Origin: a virus
IMG/VR virus record: IMGVR_UViG_3300034104_005052
Location: 1 to 64,000 of that record
Length of the DNA: 64,000 nucleotides
Strand: one strand, 5' to 3'
Of the stretch, positions 9,894 to 19,300 are shown in pieces. The notes under the pieces were generated by a model. It made no database searches and was not told the origin of the DNA. It saw only the letters and a program-made list of their open reading frames with translations. Positions within the stretch are counted from its first letter, which is position 1, and the number at the start of each line of letters is the position of its first letter. The position numbers and the translations under genes were made by a program.

Positions 9894-9917
9894 CACCGCA
9901 CAACCAAGGAGTGAAGT

Positions 9918-11879
9918 ATGTCTGACGAGATTCGACTGCCGACCGAGTACCAGCAATTTATTCATTTATCACGCTATTCAAGATGGCTTGAAAATAAGGG
10001 ACGAAGAGAAACTTGGGAAGAGACAGTCAATCGCTATTTCAACTTCTTCGATAAGCACCTTGCAATTTTTACTAAAGGAAAGTTGTCGAAGGCAGAGCGT
10101 GAAGAACTTCGTCAGGCAGTTCTTAACCTTGAGGTGCTTCCTTCAATGCGATGTCTCATGACAGCAGGTGAAGCCCTTGAACGAGACAACATTGCTGGAT
10201 ACAACTGTGCCTATGTTCACATCAATCGGGTTCGTGCATTCGATGAGATTCTCTATGTTCTCATGTGTGGTACGGGGGTTGGATTCTCTGTCGAGCGTCA
10301 GTTTGTTGAGAAGTTACCCACCATTGCCGAAGAGTTCAGCGATAGCGATACCCTCATCAATGTTGCCGATTCAAAGCAGGGTTGGGCAAAGGCTTTCCGT
10401 GAACTGATCAGTCTTCTCATCGTAGGTCAGATCCCCAAGTGGGATGTGTCAAAGGTTCGTCCTGCGGGTGCTCGACTGAAGACATTCGGTGGCAGAGCAT
10501 CTGGTCCTCGTCCACTTGAAGATCTATTCAAGTTCACCGTGGAGACTTTCCGAAAGTCTGCGGGTCGCAAGTTGACTTCAATCGAATGTCATGACATTGT
10601 TTGCAAGATCGCAGAGATCGTAGTTGTCGGGGGCGTTCGTCGCTCGGCACTCATTTCACTTTCAGAACTTGGCGATGAGCGAATGCGTAATGCCAAGAGC
10701 GGTGCTTGGTGGGAGGCAAATCCGCAACGGGCACTCGCAAACAATAGCGTTGCATACAAGGAAAAGCCTGAAATCGGAACTTTCATGCAGGAGTGGCTGT
10801 CTCTCTACAACAGCAAGAGTGGTGAGCGTGGTATCTTCAATAGAGCCGCAGCACAAAAGACTGTTTCAAAGTTAGGTGATCGTCGTGATCCTAACCATGA
10901 ATTTGGAACGAATCCCTGCTCTGAAATCATTCTTCGTGATCGTGAGTTCTGTAATCTTACGGAGATCATCATTCGTCCAACAGACACCGTAGAAGATCTT
11001 CTGAGAAAGGCTCGTATTGCTGCCATTCTAGGTACGATGCAAGCATCACTCACTAATTTCCAATATATTTCTTCTGAGTGGTCGAAGAATTGTAAGGAAG
11101 AAGCACTTCTTGGCGTTTCCATGACTGGTCAGTTGGACAACAAGATGATGCTTTCGATGTCTGATAATAGTGATCTTCTTTTGCCGTCTTCACTACCAAA
11201 TATTCTTGAGACCGTGAAGAACAAAACCATTGAAGTGAATGCAGAATGGGCAAAGAGACTTGGTATCAATCCCGCTGCTGCAATTACATGTGTCAAGCCT
11301 TCGGGAACTGTTTCTCAGTTGACTGATGCTGCTTCAGGAATGCACCCAAGACACAGTCAATACTACATTCGCACGGTTCGTGCAGACATCAAAGATCCCC
11401 TCTGTCAGATGATGCAGGAGGCAGGATTCCCTTCTGAGCCTTGCGTAATGCGTCCCGACCACACTAGAGTATTTTCATTCCCCATGAAGTCTCCTGATGG
11501 GTGTTTGACACGCAATGATCTAACTGCAATTGAACATCTGAATCTTTGGTTGACCTATCAGAGACATTGGTGTGAACATAAGCCGTCTATTACCATTACC
11601 GTTCGTGAACACGAATGGATGGATGTTGGTGCTTGGGTGTATGAACACTTTGATGAGGTGTCTGGAATTTCCTTCCTGCCCCACAGCGACCACTCATACA
11701 AGCAGGCTCCGTATCAAGATTGCACAAAGGAAGAATATGAAACCCTTTTGGCTCAAATGCCAAAGAATGTAAACTGGTCTGATCTCTCCAAGTATGAGAA
11801 GGAAGATAGAACGGCTGGATCTCAAACCTATGCTTGTTCAGGAGATAAATGTGAATTGGTGGATTTGACATCCTCATAA
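9918..11879 (+). CDS. Class II (adenosylcobalamin-dependent) ribonucleotide reductase
   Basis: The 653-residue enzyme reduces ribonucleotides to deoxyribonucleotides for phage DNA synthesis. It resembles the monomeric B12-dependent triphosphate reductases. The expected cysteines are present: Cys97 (GYNCAYVH), Cys334 and Cys345 (NPCSEIILRDREFCNL, 11 residues apart as the thiyl-radical and redox cysteines of the Lactobacillus enzyme are), and a C-terminal pair Cys640/Cys645 (CSGDKC). Asn332 and Glu336 complete the active-site loop. The substrate loop GTGVGFSVER and the motif VKPSGTVSQ are also seen. No small radical subunit gene lies nearby, which fits class II. No intein or intron is present. 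A Shine-Dalgarno sequence AAGGAG precedes the ATG. Dependence on cobalamin from the host is inferred. Confidence 0.9.
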   Translation: MSDEIRLPTEYQQFIHLSRYSRWLENKGRRETWEETVNRYFNFFDKHLAIFTKGKLSKAEREELRQAVLNLEVLPSMRCLMTAGEALERDNIAGYNCAYVHINRVRAFDEILYVLMCGTGVGFSVERQFVEKLPTIAEEFSDSDTLINVADSKQGWAKAFRELISLLIVGQIPKWDVSKVRPAGARLKTFGGRASGPRPLEDLFKFTVETFRKSAGRKLTSIECHDIVCKIAEIVVVGGVRRSALISLSELGDERMRNAKSGAWWEANPQRALANNSVAYKEKPEIGTFMQEWLSLYNSKSGERGIFNRAAAQKTVSKLGDRRDPNHEFGTNPCSEIILRDREFCNLTEIIIRPTDTVEDLLRKARIAAILGTMQASLTNFQYISSEWSKNCKEEALLGVSMTGQLDNKMMLSMSDNSDLLLPSSLPNILETVKNKTIEVNAEWAKRLGINPAAAITCVKPSGTVSQLTDAASGMHPRHSQYYIRTVRADIKDPLCQMMQEAGFPSEPCVMRPDHTRVFSFPMKSPDGCLTRNDLTAIEHLNLWLTYQRHWCEHKPSITITVREHEWMDVGAWVYEHFDEVSGISFLPHSDHSYKQAPYQDCTKEEYETLLAQMPKNVNWSDLSKYEKEDRTAGSQTYACSGDKCELVDLTSS

Positions 11880-11884
11880 TTCAG

Positions 11885-11892
11885 TATAAATA
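11885..11892 (+). promoter_or_regulatory. Late promoter, exact T4 consensus TATAAATA
   Basis: TATAAATA is identical to the T4 late promoter core and lies 14 nt before the ATG at 11907. The downstream gene has no clear Shine-Dalgarno sequence. Confidence 0.65.
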
Positions 11893-11906
11893 ATATCGGG
11901 TATATT

Positions 11907-12269
11907 ATGCAAACTCTTGCGATACAAGCACTTTGGTTAGGATTTATCCTTTACCTTCTCTACGAGACATCGGCAGTATATTCCTATATTTCATCTTGGC
12001 CGATGAGACTTTTTAAGAGGTGGAGTAAAATTCACCAATATGAAAAGACAGCAGCAGATTCAATCAGTTACTGTGATTGGATGCTGTCTCATCACAACAA
12101 ATCTTTCTTAGTTAAATTGTTGTCATGTAGATATTGCTTTGGGGTTTGGTTATCATTAGGTATCTGTATGATAACAAATTCACCTGAAAATATACCGATT
12201 GTGTATTTTGGTGGACAATTAATTTGCTCTTTGTTTGCATTCGCTGAAAGGAAAATGAGAGATGAATGA
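11907..12269 (+). CDS. Small membrane protein of unknown function
   Basis: The 120-residue product has a hydrophobic N-terminal segment (residues about 5-24) and a second one at about 85-112, separated by a basic, probably cytoplasmic loop. Between them is a CRYC motif (LLSCRYCFGVW) similar to the CxxC-in-membrane pattern of DUF1360-like proteins, but I cannot assign a family firmly. It overlaps the next gene by 8 nt and sits in a three-gene unit with an unknown protein and a metallopeptidase. The late promoter suggests late synthesis. Confidence 0.55.
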   Translation: MQTLAIQALWLGFILYLLYETSAVYSYISSWPMRLFKRWSKIHQYEKTAADSISYCDWMLSHHNKSFLVKLLSCRYCFGVWLSLGICMITNSPENIPIVYFGGQLICSLFAFAERKMRDE

Positions 12270-12561
12270 GATTATATTCGAAGGTCCGGATGATTTGTAC
12301 AATAAAATTGGCGACAAAGCGTTAGATGGTGAGGCACATAAACCTCTCATCAGTATCCATGCAACAATCAGAATGTTTAGAGATCCTAACACTTGCAGTT
12401 GCAAAAAGGGGAAAAAGGTTCAAGATAAAATCGTAGGCATGTACATGTCACTTCCGCCGTCGATTAGAATTGATCCTTTCCGTGAAAATATAAAAGCACT
12501 TTTTGACAACTCAGTTTTAATTTTTAAGATCAACGGCTTGGAGTTTGCACGGATAGAATAA
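12262..12561 (+). CDS. Hypothetical protein
   Basis: The 99-residue product is not recognised. It contains a short Cys-x-Cys basic patch (CSCKKGKK) near residue 45 and otherwise mixed alpha/beta composition, with no membrane segment or signal peptide. Its ATG overlaps the preceding gene by 8 nt and its stop overlaps the next ATG (TAATG), so it is clearly part of the same translated unit. Confidence 0.55.
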   Translation: MNEIIFEGPDDLYNKIGDKALDGEAHKPLISIHATIRMFRDPNTCSCKKGKKVQDKIVGMYMSLPPSIRIDPFRENIKALFDNSVLIFKINGLEFARIE

Positions 12562-13160
12562 TGGCATCTACGAACAATATATTTGTTAAGTTCGTTAGAG
12601 AGACACTTCGTGAGAATGGTCTTGAACTAAATCTAAAAAACACAAAATTCGTCAAAACCGATGGATCTATGTGTTGGGGGTTTTTTGACGAAAAGCAAAT
12701 ATGTGTAGCAAAAAATAATCCCCGATGGATTGAAGTTTTGGCTCATGAGTATTCCCATTTCATTCAATGGAAAAGGGGAACCGAATTATACAAAAAATGC
12801 TTTGGTCCGACTAACAACTATGCCGATGTTGTTGAGGATTGGCTTATTGGTAAAGATTTTGATAGTAGAAGAGTTAAAAAAGCATTTGAAACATATCGGT
12901 CTATGGAACGAGAATGTGAAAAGATTACTGTGAAGGTGATGCAGCGACACGGTATAAAATTTGATTTGGAGAGATATACTCAAGAATCGAACTGTCACAT
13001 TTACATGTACCATTACATGGAAAGAAGAAGAAAAAGTTCATTCAATAATGAGCCGACGAAAAACTGGAGAATCGTAAGGCAAATGCCTTCATCTTTCAGA
13101 GTTCAGTCGCATAAAACCCTACCAAAAGAAATAGATGCAGTAATGGATAGTCTATTGTGA
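12561..13160 (+). CDS. HExxH zinc metallopeptidase-like protein
   Basis: The 199-residue product has a zincin active-site helix at residues 57-70 (IEVLAHEYSHFIQW): His62 and His66 are candidate zinc ligands and Glu63 the catalytic base. A second helix at about 110-122 (ETYRSMERECEKI) offers a glutamate as third ligand, as in gluzincin-like SprT or DUF45-type proteins. There is no signal peptide, so it would act in the cytoplasm unless released at lysis. The C-terminus is basic. The substrate is unknown; capsid or tail processing, or a host target, are possible. It overlaps the preceding gene by one base. Confidence 0.6.
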   Translation: MASTNNIFVKFVRETLRENGLELNLKNTKFVKTDGSMCWGFFDEKQICVAKNNPRWIEVLAHEYSHFIQWKRGTELYKKCFGPTNNYADVVEDWLIGKDFDSRRVKKAFETYRSMERECEKITVKVMQRHGIKFDLERYTQESNCHIYMYHYMERRRKSSFNNEPTKNWRIVRQMPSSFRVQSHKTLPKEIDAVMDSLL

Positions 13161-13164
13161 GATA

Positions 13165-13171
13165 CTAAATA
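13165..13171 (+). promoter_or_regulatory. Putative late promoter CTAAATA, leaderless spacing
   Basis: CTAAATA ends exactly 7 nt before the ATG at 13179 and no Shine-Dalgarno sequence fits between them, so transcription would start at or next to the start codon. Confidence 0.55.
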
Positions 13172-13178
13172 GTAGGCT

Positions 13179-15935
13179 ATGGCTCACTATAGACTATTCA
13201 ATGCATATCCTTCTTTTGGATCCACTTTTACCGAAAATGATGTAGTACTGAATAACCCCATTCCGAATTACGGAATGATGGCTACACATTTGACCGACTA
13301 CTTCGAAAATCAAATGTCTGAAACTACGGTTTCTGGTACCGATTATCTGTCGGCATTTATTGCATCAAATAAGAGTCTGACGAGTATCGTTGAATCTGAC
13401 ATGACCGCAATGGCAAATGATGTCTCAATAGATTTTGGAATAACTTCATCTACTATTGGGTATGCTGCATTGGATTTCCGTGGAGAGTCATGGAAATATC
13501 TAATTGGCGATGGAATCATTGGACCGAGCAATATCAACAACACACCAGCATTTACTGAAACATTGAATGCTGCAACAAATATACTCAACTTCTTTAGAGG
13601 AAAATACCCTTCAATTAAATGGGCATTTGTTGGATTACCTCACCTTCCAAAGTACACATGCTTTGCTCCTACTGCTGGTTCGTCTTTTTCATGGGGTGAA
13701 GGTCTCACAAATAATCCGGGTACAACAAACAATCACTGGGACGCATCACATCCAACGGGGCCATCAGGCATGTCAGGGTCTTACGGTGATAGAATATTTG
13801 AATGGAACCATACTCCTAGTAATTTGGCTGCATTCTATAAATCAAGAGTCATCGAAAGAACAAGACCAATACTAGAGGCTTCTGGTTGGTTGTGCCCCGA
13901 CATTAATCCAGTTGGAACGGACAGTACGCAATTCGGATACTATGTCCATTCAATCTTTGCTCATAACTCATATACAACTGAGTTAATTAGAACTGCAAAA
14001 GAGTTTTCTCAATCTAGACTTGTGGATTGTAAAATTATTCCAGTGTTTAACAGTATGATGAGGTCTAGGGAAAGTCATGTGTTTGACGATCCATTTGGTC
14101 AATTCAAAATAAGACGAGAAACTGAACCTGGTGGACCAAATATAGACATTCAATATCTCGCAGGATTCTCAGGTGGGTCGGGCAGTTTATATGCATCCGA
14201 CATTGACTTGAGTCTCTCATTTTTAAGATCTGCCATGCTTGAGCCTGCCGCACTGAATGGAGCAGTAGGATTTATTTACGAGGATAACATTCCTCTTATG
14301 GTAAATTTTGCATGTACTGGATCAACATCACACACTGCTCAAGAAGAAGAGGCAATACTTAGAGCAAAAAATTTCATATCTAACACCGTCTATGATAGAA
14401 CCGATATATCTTTAATTCCTTGGACATCGGTTAAAAATGAAGTTCTAAGTGTATTATCTTACAAAATAACAGCAGCACAACTTAGAGTCATATCCGAATC
14501 AATTCCTATAGGAAACTCTTGGTCATTTGTGGACAACAGAATTCAAGTTCCAGATGGAGAAAGTGTTGATGTTTCAGAATATAGAAGTGTCTTCTGGAAA
14601 AGATGTAATGCAGGGGTATGCACCGATGCAGGAGAATCATCATTCCGAGAATATAGAGAATCAAATCCATTAATTGCTGAGTGTGATGGTTGTGGTCCCC
14701 CACCACCCGACTGCAATCGTGGTGCTTGTTGTTATGAAGAGGGTGGTGTAGGTTTTTGTGGGGATGACATATGTGAAGGTGATTGTGCTGGTAATTTTAT
14801 TCCACTGAGTTCAAATGTATGCGGAGCAGGAGTTCCAATCACATGTGCAAATCTCGGTGGTGCTGGTGTGGGAGAAGCAGCACCATGTTCAGAAGTAGGA
14901 TTTGAAAACCGTTGTTGGACAGATATCATAGGACCACCACCTCCACCTGATCCGTGTTGTGTTGCACAAGGTCTAGATCCAGAAAAACCTTGCGTTGAAG
15001 TTAAGATTTGTTCTTATGACTGCACATTCTGCGACAATATTGATCGAGACTGTGATGGAATTCCAGATGCACCAAACGGTTGCGCCTCGCCTCCTCTTCC
15101 ACCAGGTACTATAGAAGAGACAACAAAAGAAAGAACATGTAGAAAGTACCGAATTGCGGCAGGAGCATGTTGCTGTGTAGATTGTACAGGATTTCCTGGC
15201 GATACTCCTGGACTTGATAGAGATCCTCCGCAGTGTAGTGAAGGTCCAGCAGGAGGTCCACCAAACGGTCAATTTGGAACATTTGGTGGAATAGCAGGAG
15301 CAATTCGTTGTGGTCAAAACGATACCTCAACTTTACCGCTTGCTCCTGGTGGTTTTCAGTTTTGCCACGATCCTGCTCAACCTTGGCTCGACAAAGATGG
15401 TTGTCTGAAACCATGTGAAAACTTTGCATCGGTTTCAAATGATCTATGTGAATGTTGTGCAGAAAGATCTCCGAGTGGATATGAAAATCCCGATGGCACA
15501 CGATGTTGTAATACTGACTCAGGACTCAGTTTTTTATGCCCTAGAGATAACTGTTTTCAACCATGTGTAAATGGTGGAGGAACAGAGTTAGACTGGCAAA
15601 CAATTACTGAATCTTTATTTCAAAGTTTGTCTTTAGAACAGCAAAAATTAGTTGCAGAAGACATCTATAATTTCAATCTATATGGACATTTAGATGCAGA
15701 GACAAAACTAATTGTTGAAAACATAGCAAAGAGAACTAGGAGATTTGGATTATCAACTATGAGAGATAGAGGCCAAGTGATGAACACTATTTCTCTTTAT
15801 GAAGATATTACCAATCCAAGGAAAAACACAGTTCTTAATCTAAAGAATAATTACTTACCTTCAGTCGAAACAGTCAATAGAATCAAATCGGAGTTTGCAT
15901 TTGACAGATTCTTATTGCCAATCTCATATAAGTAA
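13179..15935 (+). CDS. Large cysteine-rich virion-like protein
   Basis: The 918-residue product has three parts. Residues 1-480 are soluble alpha/beta with blocks such as YAALDFRGESW and KWAFVGLPHLPKY that could be a TIM-barrel glycoside-hydrolase-like fold, though no catalytic pair can be named. Residues about 490-800 are very cysteine-rich, with proline stretches (GPPPPP), a GACCY motif like the GACC modules of planctomycete secreted proteins, and an Asp-rich DRDCDGIPD loop like thrombospondin-type calcium repeats. Residues 800-918 are helical and basic without cysteines. Many cysteines suggest disulfides or metal binding in a particle exposed outside the cell. A virion or fibre-linked role is inferred from size, late promoter and neighbours. 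Confidence 0.55.
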   Translation: MAHYRLFNAYPSFGSTFTENDVVLNNPIPNYGMMATHLTDYFENQMSETTVSGTDYLSAFIASNKSLTSIVESDMTAMANDVSIDFGITSSTIGYAALDFRGESWKYLIGDGIIGPSNINNTPAFTETLNAATNILNFFRGKYPSIKWAFVGLPHLPKYTCFAPTAGSSFSWGEGLTNNPGTTNNHWDASHPTGPSGMSGSYGDRIFEWNHTPSNLAAFYKSRVIERTRPILEASGWLCPDINPVGTDSTQFGYYVHSIFAHNSYTTELIRTAKEFSQSRLVDCKIIPVFNSMMRSRESHVFDDPFGQFKIRRETEPGGPNIDIQYLAGFSGGSGSLYASDIDLSLSFLRSAMLEPAALNGAVGFIYEDNIPLMVNFACTGSTSHTAQEEEAILRAKNFISNTVYDRTDISLIPWTSVKNEVLSVLSYKITAAQLRVISESIPIGNSWSFVDNRIQVPDGESVDVSEYRSVFWKRCNAGVCTDAGESSFREYRESNPLIAECDGCGPPPPDCNRGACCYEEGGVGFCGDDICEGDCAGNFIPLSSNVCGAGVPITCANLGGAGVGEAAPCSEVGFENRCWTDIIGPPPPPDPCCVAQGLDPEKPCVEVKICSYDCTFCDNIDRDCDGIPDAPNGCASPPLPPGTIEETTKERTCRKYRIAAGACCCVDCTGFPGDTPGLDRDPPQCSEGPAGGPPNGQFGTFGGIAGAIRCGQNDTSTLPLAPGGFQFCHDPAQPWLDKDGCLKPCENFASVSNDLCECCAERSPSGYENPDGTRCCNTDSGLSFLCPRDNCFQPCVNGGGTELDWQTITESLFQSLSLEQQKLVAEDIYNFNLYGHLDAETKLIVENIAKRTRRFGLSTMRDRGQVMNTISLYEDITNPRKNTVLNLKNNYLPSVETVNRIKSEFAFDRFLLPISYK

Positions 15936-15953
15936 TACAGAAAGGAGAAAGCC

Positions 15954-16067
15954 ATGTCAGAATTTCTAGGTACAACTTGGTGGAGTGTCCTCATGTTTAT
16001 TGCTGGTGCTTTGATCGGTGCGCCACTTTGGAAGTGGGTATCGTCAAAAATGCCTTGGAACAATTGA
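15954..16067 (+). CDS. 37-residue single-pass membrane protein
   Basis: ATG at 15954 follows a strong Shine-Dalgarno sequence (AAAGGAG) and encodes 37 residues with one hydrophobic helix (residues about 9-26, TWWSVLMFIAGALIGAPL) and a short basic tail (KWVSSKMPW). I recall short proteins of similar composition in marine T4-like phages, but the function is unknown. It is followed by a rho-independent terminator. Its strong ribosome site and tight fit between the large gene and the terminator argue that it is real. Confidence 0.6.
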   Translation: MSEFLGTTWWSVLMFIAGALIGAPLWKWVSSKMPWNN

Positions 16068-16091
16068 GTTCCTTAAAATAATAAACGGACC

Positions 16092-16118
16092 AACGGGGGG
16101 AGAAATCCCCCCGTTTTC
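16092..16118 (+). terminator. Rho-independent terminator
   Basis: A 9 bp stem (AACGGGGGG at 16092-16100 with CCCCCCGTT at 16107-16115), loop AGAAAT, then TTTTC. It ends the unit that includes the 918-aa and 37-aa proteins. Confidence 0.85.
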
Positions 16119-16135
16119 AATAGTATCTTCGTGAA

Positions 16136-16142
16136 CTAAATA
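16136..16142 (+). promoter_or_regulatory. Putative late promoter CTAAATA, leaderless spacing
   Basis: CTAAATA follows the terminator and ends exactly 7 nt before the ATG at 16150, leaving no room for a Shine-Dalgarno sequence. Confidence 0.55.
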
Positions 16143-16149
16143 GATTGAA

Positions 16150-16353
16150 ATGCCAAAACTTTATACAGATCTTCTCAAATCCCTTGAAGAGTGGGTTGCA
16201 CACACCGCAAGGGTATCATCACGACTTAGCACCCGCACAGACCTCTCCATTAAGGCTAAGAAGCCGAGCGTGATACAACCGACACAAGTTCCCTTCTCCA
16301 AGAAAGAGAAGGCTCGTAGGGGCATACACGGCTTCCAGATAGGAGAAAAATAA
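16150..16353 (+). CDS. Small basic hypothetical protein
   Basis: The 67-residue product is rich in Lys, Arg and Ser, has a helical start (LYTDLLKSLEEWVAHTARV) and a basic tail, and matches no family I recognise. Support for it being real comes from position: it begins 7 nt after a late promoter motif, and its TAA overlaps the ATG of the 1276-aa gene, whose Shine-Dalgarno sequence (AGGAG) lies inside it. Confidence 0.5.
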   Translation: MPKLYTDLLKSLEEWVAHTARVSSRLSTRTDLSIKAKKPSVIQPTQVPFSKKEKARRGIHGFQIGEK

Positions 16354-19300
16354 TGGCTTTTCATGGATCTCAAGGGTTTTTTAGATTTAAAGGTGCTACA
16401 TCCATACCGCAAAAAGAGGTTGGAATATCGGGGGATTCAAGATACACAAGAGAATTTTTAGATCGTGAACCCATCACCATACATGCGCCATTTAATTTAA
16501 CGAGTACATTCAAAAGAGGAGATACCCCTTTTGGATTTTCTTTGCCATTCTCATATATTCAAGATGAGTGGGATACAGTACCTGGAATTCCTAATGATTT
16601 CTACAACCTAAAGTTTTCTCCAGATTTGGTGTGGAACACATATGCATCCTTACAGGAAAATGGTGATCATGTTTTTATGGAGGAAAAAGATGGTTACATT
16701 TATATTTTGAGAAATGTAGTTCTTGCTGGTCTTACTCAAGAAAATGCTGGAATACCTGTCGTATATGATGATGAAATTGGATCTTTTTTGTCGGTTCCAT
16801 ATCTTTGGGGATCCGTCATAGAGGGAATTCACAGTGGAGCAAGAAGATTTATTGTTGGCCCCACGAAGAAATTTGTATCTAATCCCTTTTATGGAGAATA
16901 TGACTCAACATCATTAGATATTTTGGGAGATTATGGTGATATTGCTTGTGCTGGCACTGGAGATTTTGCAGCAGGGCAAATGCTTTTGGTTATGCCTGAA
17001 TATGGAACGACTGGAGTATATGATGAATCTAGACACAACATATTCAATTACTCAGCAGATGTTCGGGTTGTATCAGGAAATTCCACTCCACTGAATTCCA
17101 ATTTCCTACCACAAACTCCTTTCTCAACCGAGAATATTGATTACTCTGGATTTAGACTTAGAGACAGAAAAAAACTTCCAGTTCCATATTTTGCAGCAGA
17201 TGAAGAATCGCTAATCTCAATGGTGAATGGTACTACTGTTGAACCAGATAGAACAGTTTACGGAACAAGTGGTAATCCCCAAACCCCACCATTCATTTCA
17301 TTTGTCAGTTGGAAATACACAGGTTTTAATGCAAATCCCACAAGAAGACATGCATTTGCAATCACAAAAAGACACTTGCTGTCTTTATCTACGCCATTTC
17401 ATAACTATGCATACTCACCCGATAATCCATATGCAAAAGATCCATTTGGATTTGCTAATGCAGTTACAGGTTTTGTACCATTTACTGACCACCAACCTGG
17501 CGACAAAGTATATTTCTATGACAAAAACGAAAATCGTGTCATAGAAAGAACTGTGGTCGCAACACTCCCTTTCGATGTTAAAACTGTACACGAAACCTTA
17601 AATAAGATAGTAAGCGGTGCATACCCGAGACTTGAATCAACTTGGACAAATGTATATATTGAAAACTGTGTAATTTATACGGATCCAGCAGGAGTAACTT
17701 ATAATACCCCCTGCTACGAATACACACAACTGGAAGAGGGATACAATACGGAAATTGCTTTTGGGAATTATGATTATGTAGTAAACTATGAAGGGTCTCC
17801 TATCGGAGGGACAGGAGATATATCTGAGTTCGACTCAGGAAGCGAATTCGAAGATAAATGGCTAAAAACATATCCAGAAATAACAGGCACAGAAAGCAGT
17901 CTTGAATATGCGGAGATGTTTAGTAGGATTAGAGATAAGTTTGTGCAAAATGCTTTGTACAAAGATAATTTTAGCGGATTCGATGAAAAGTCATTTGGAC
18001 CTACATCTTTCTTCGAAGTTGTACCTTTCAACTATAACTTAGGAATTGAAACTGGTGGTGTAACATCCACCACTGGAGTAGGGTGGTTTGATTCTCTAAT
18101 GCCTCAAAACTATCCGATTAGAAATATGGTTGGAGGTTTACCGATAAACCTCTACACTCTCAATAATCCATCTGAAACTAACCCACTTGCACTGCAAAAA
18201 AGTTTAGGTAATAAGTTTCAAGAATCTGTTGCATTCGAAGACTCAATCACTGATGTGAATCCGACAAGAGAAAATATAAGATCCTCGCAAGCAAATCAAA
18301 ATATTGGTGTTGTTGGATATTCGGCTGAACAATCACTTGAAGAATCCGATCCTGAACCAGAAAATCCAACAGGATCCATACCTCGGATGGAAGTCGATTC
18401 CACTCTGCCAAATTCAACAATAGATGAACAATTTTACTATTTACCAACAGCAGCAAGAAATGCGATCAGAGAATATTTTCCGCATGGTTTAAACAATATA
18501 TTCTACGGAAGTTTCAATGCTAATGATAAATTTAGGAGACTTTTGACATGGGAATATCTAACTAGTCATTTTAAGGGACTAATAGATGGAAAGTGCAGCA
18601 TTCATTTATTGGATCAAGATCTTCCTGATGGTGTAAGACCAATATCTCTGTTAGATGTAAGAAGATCTGAATTACATAAACATGAGATGTTTGTTGATGA
18701 CCAAATGAGGGGATTTATTGCAAAAAATTGCCCACCACAAACTACATTCTTTCCACTTCAATATTTTGGTAATGTTGCGATTGCCGGATGTCGAAGAGAA
18801 TATGGAACTATAAATTTCGCAAGAACATATGCAAATCCTTATGGTGAATCCATGCTCAATATGCTGTTATTTAGAGTGGGAAGATGCGGGGATAATATAT
18901 CTAATGTTCTAGACGATTGTGGAGAAACCGGAAACTCATCGTCGGGACCAGAATGTAAATGGGGAGTTTTCCAACTTAGTGTTGGATCTAATTTCCCAAT
19001 ACTTAGCAACGACGGAAATGATCGTGGGCTGATGTTCCCTGATGTAACTACTCAGACTAATTGTTATGATTGTTGGTATAACGGAAATGATACGATTGAG
19101 CGGTCTTTGCCGATAAATGCAAAAAACGAAGACAAATTAAATGATCTGACTATTACAAAATCCTCTTGGGGCGGTCAAGATTTACCAGGCCCACTTTTCA
19201 CATATGGTAAAAGTGGATCTCCAATACTTTCTAGAATAGTAACACAAAGTTTATATGGGTCTTCAGATTTTGATTATCGGTATCTTTATGATTATGTTGT

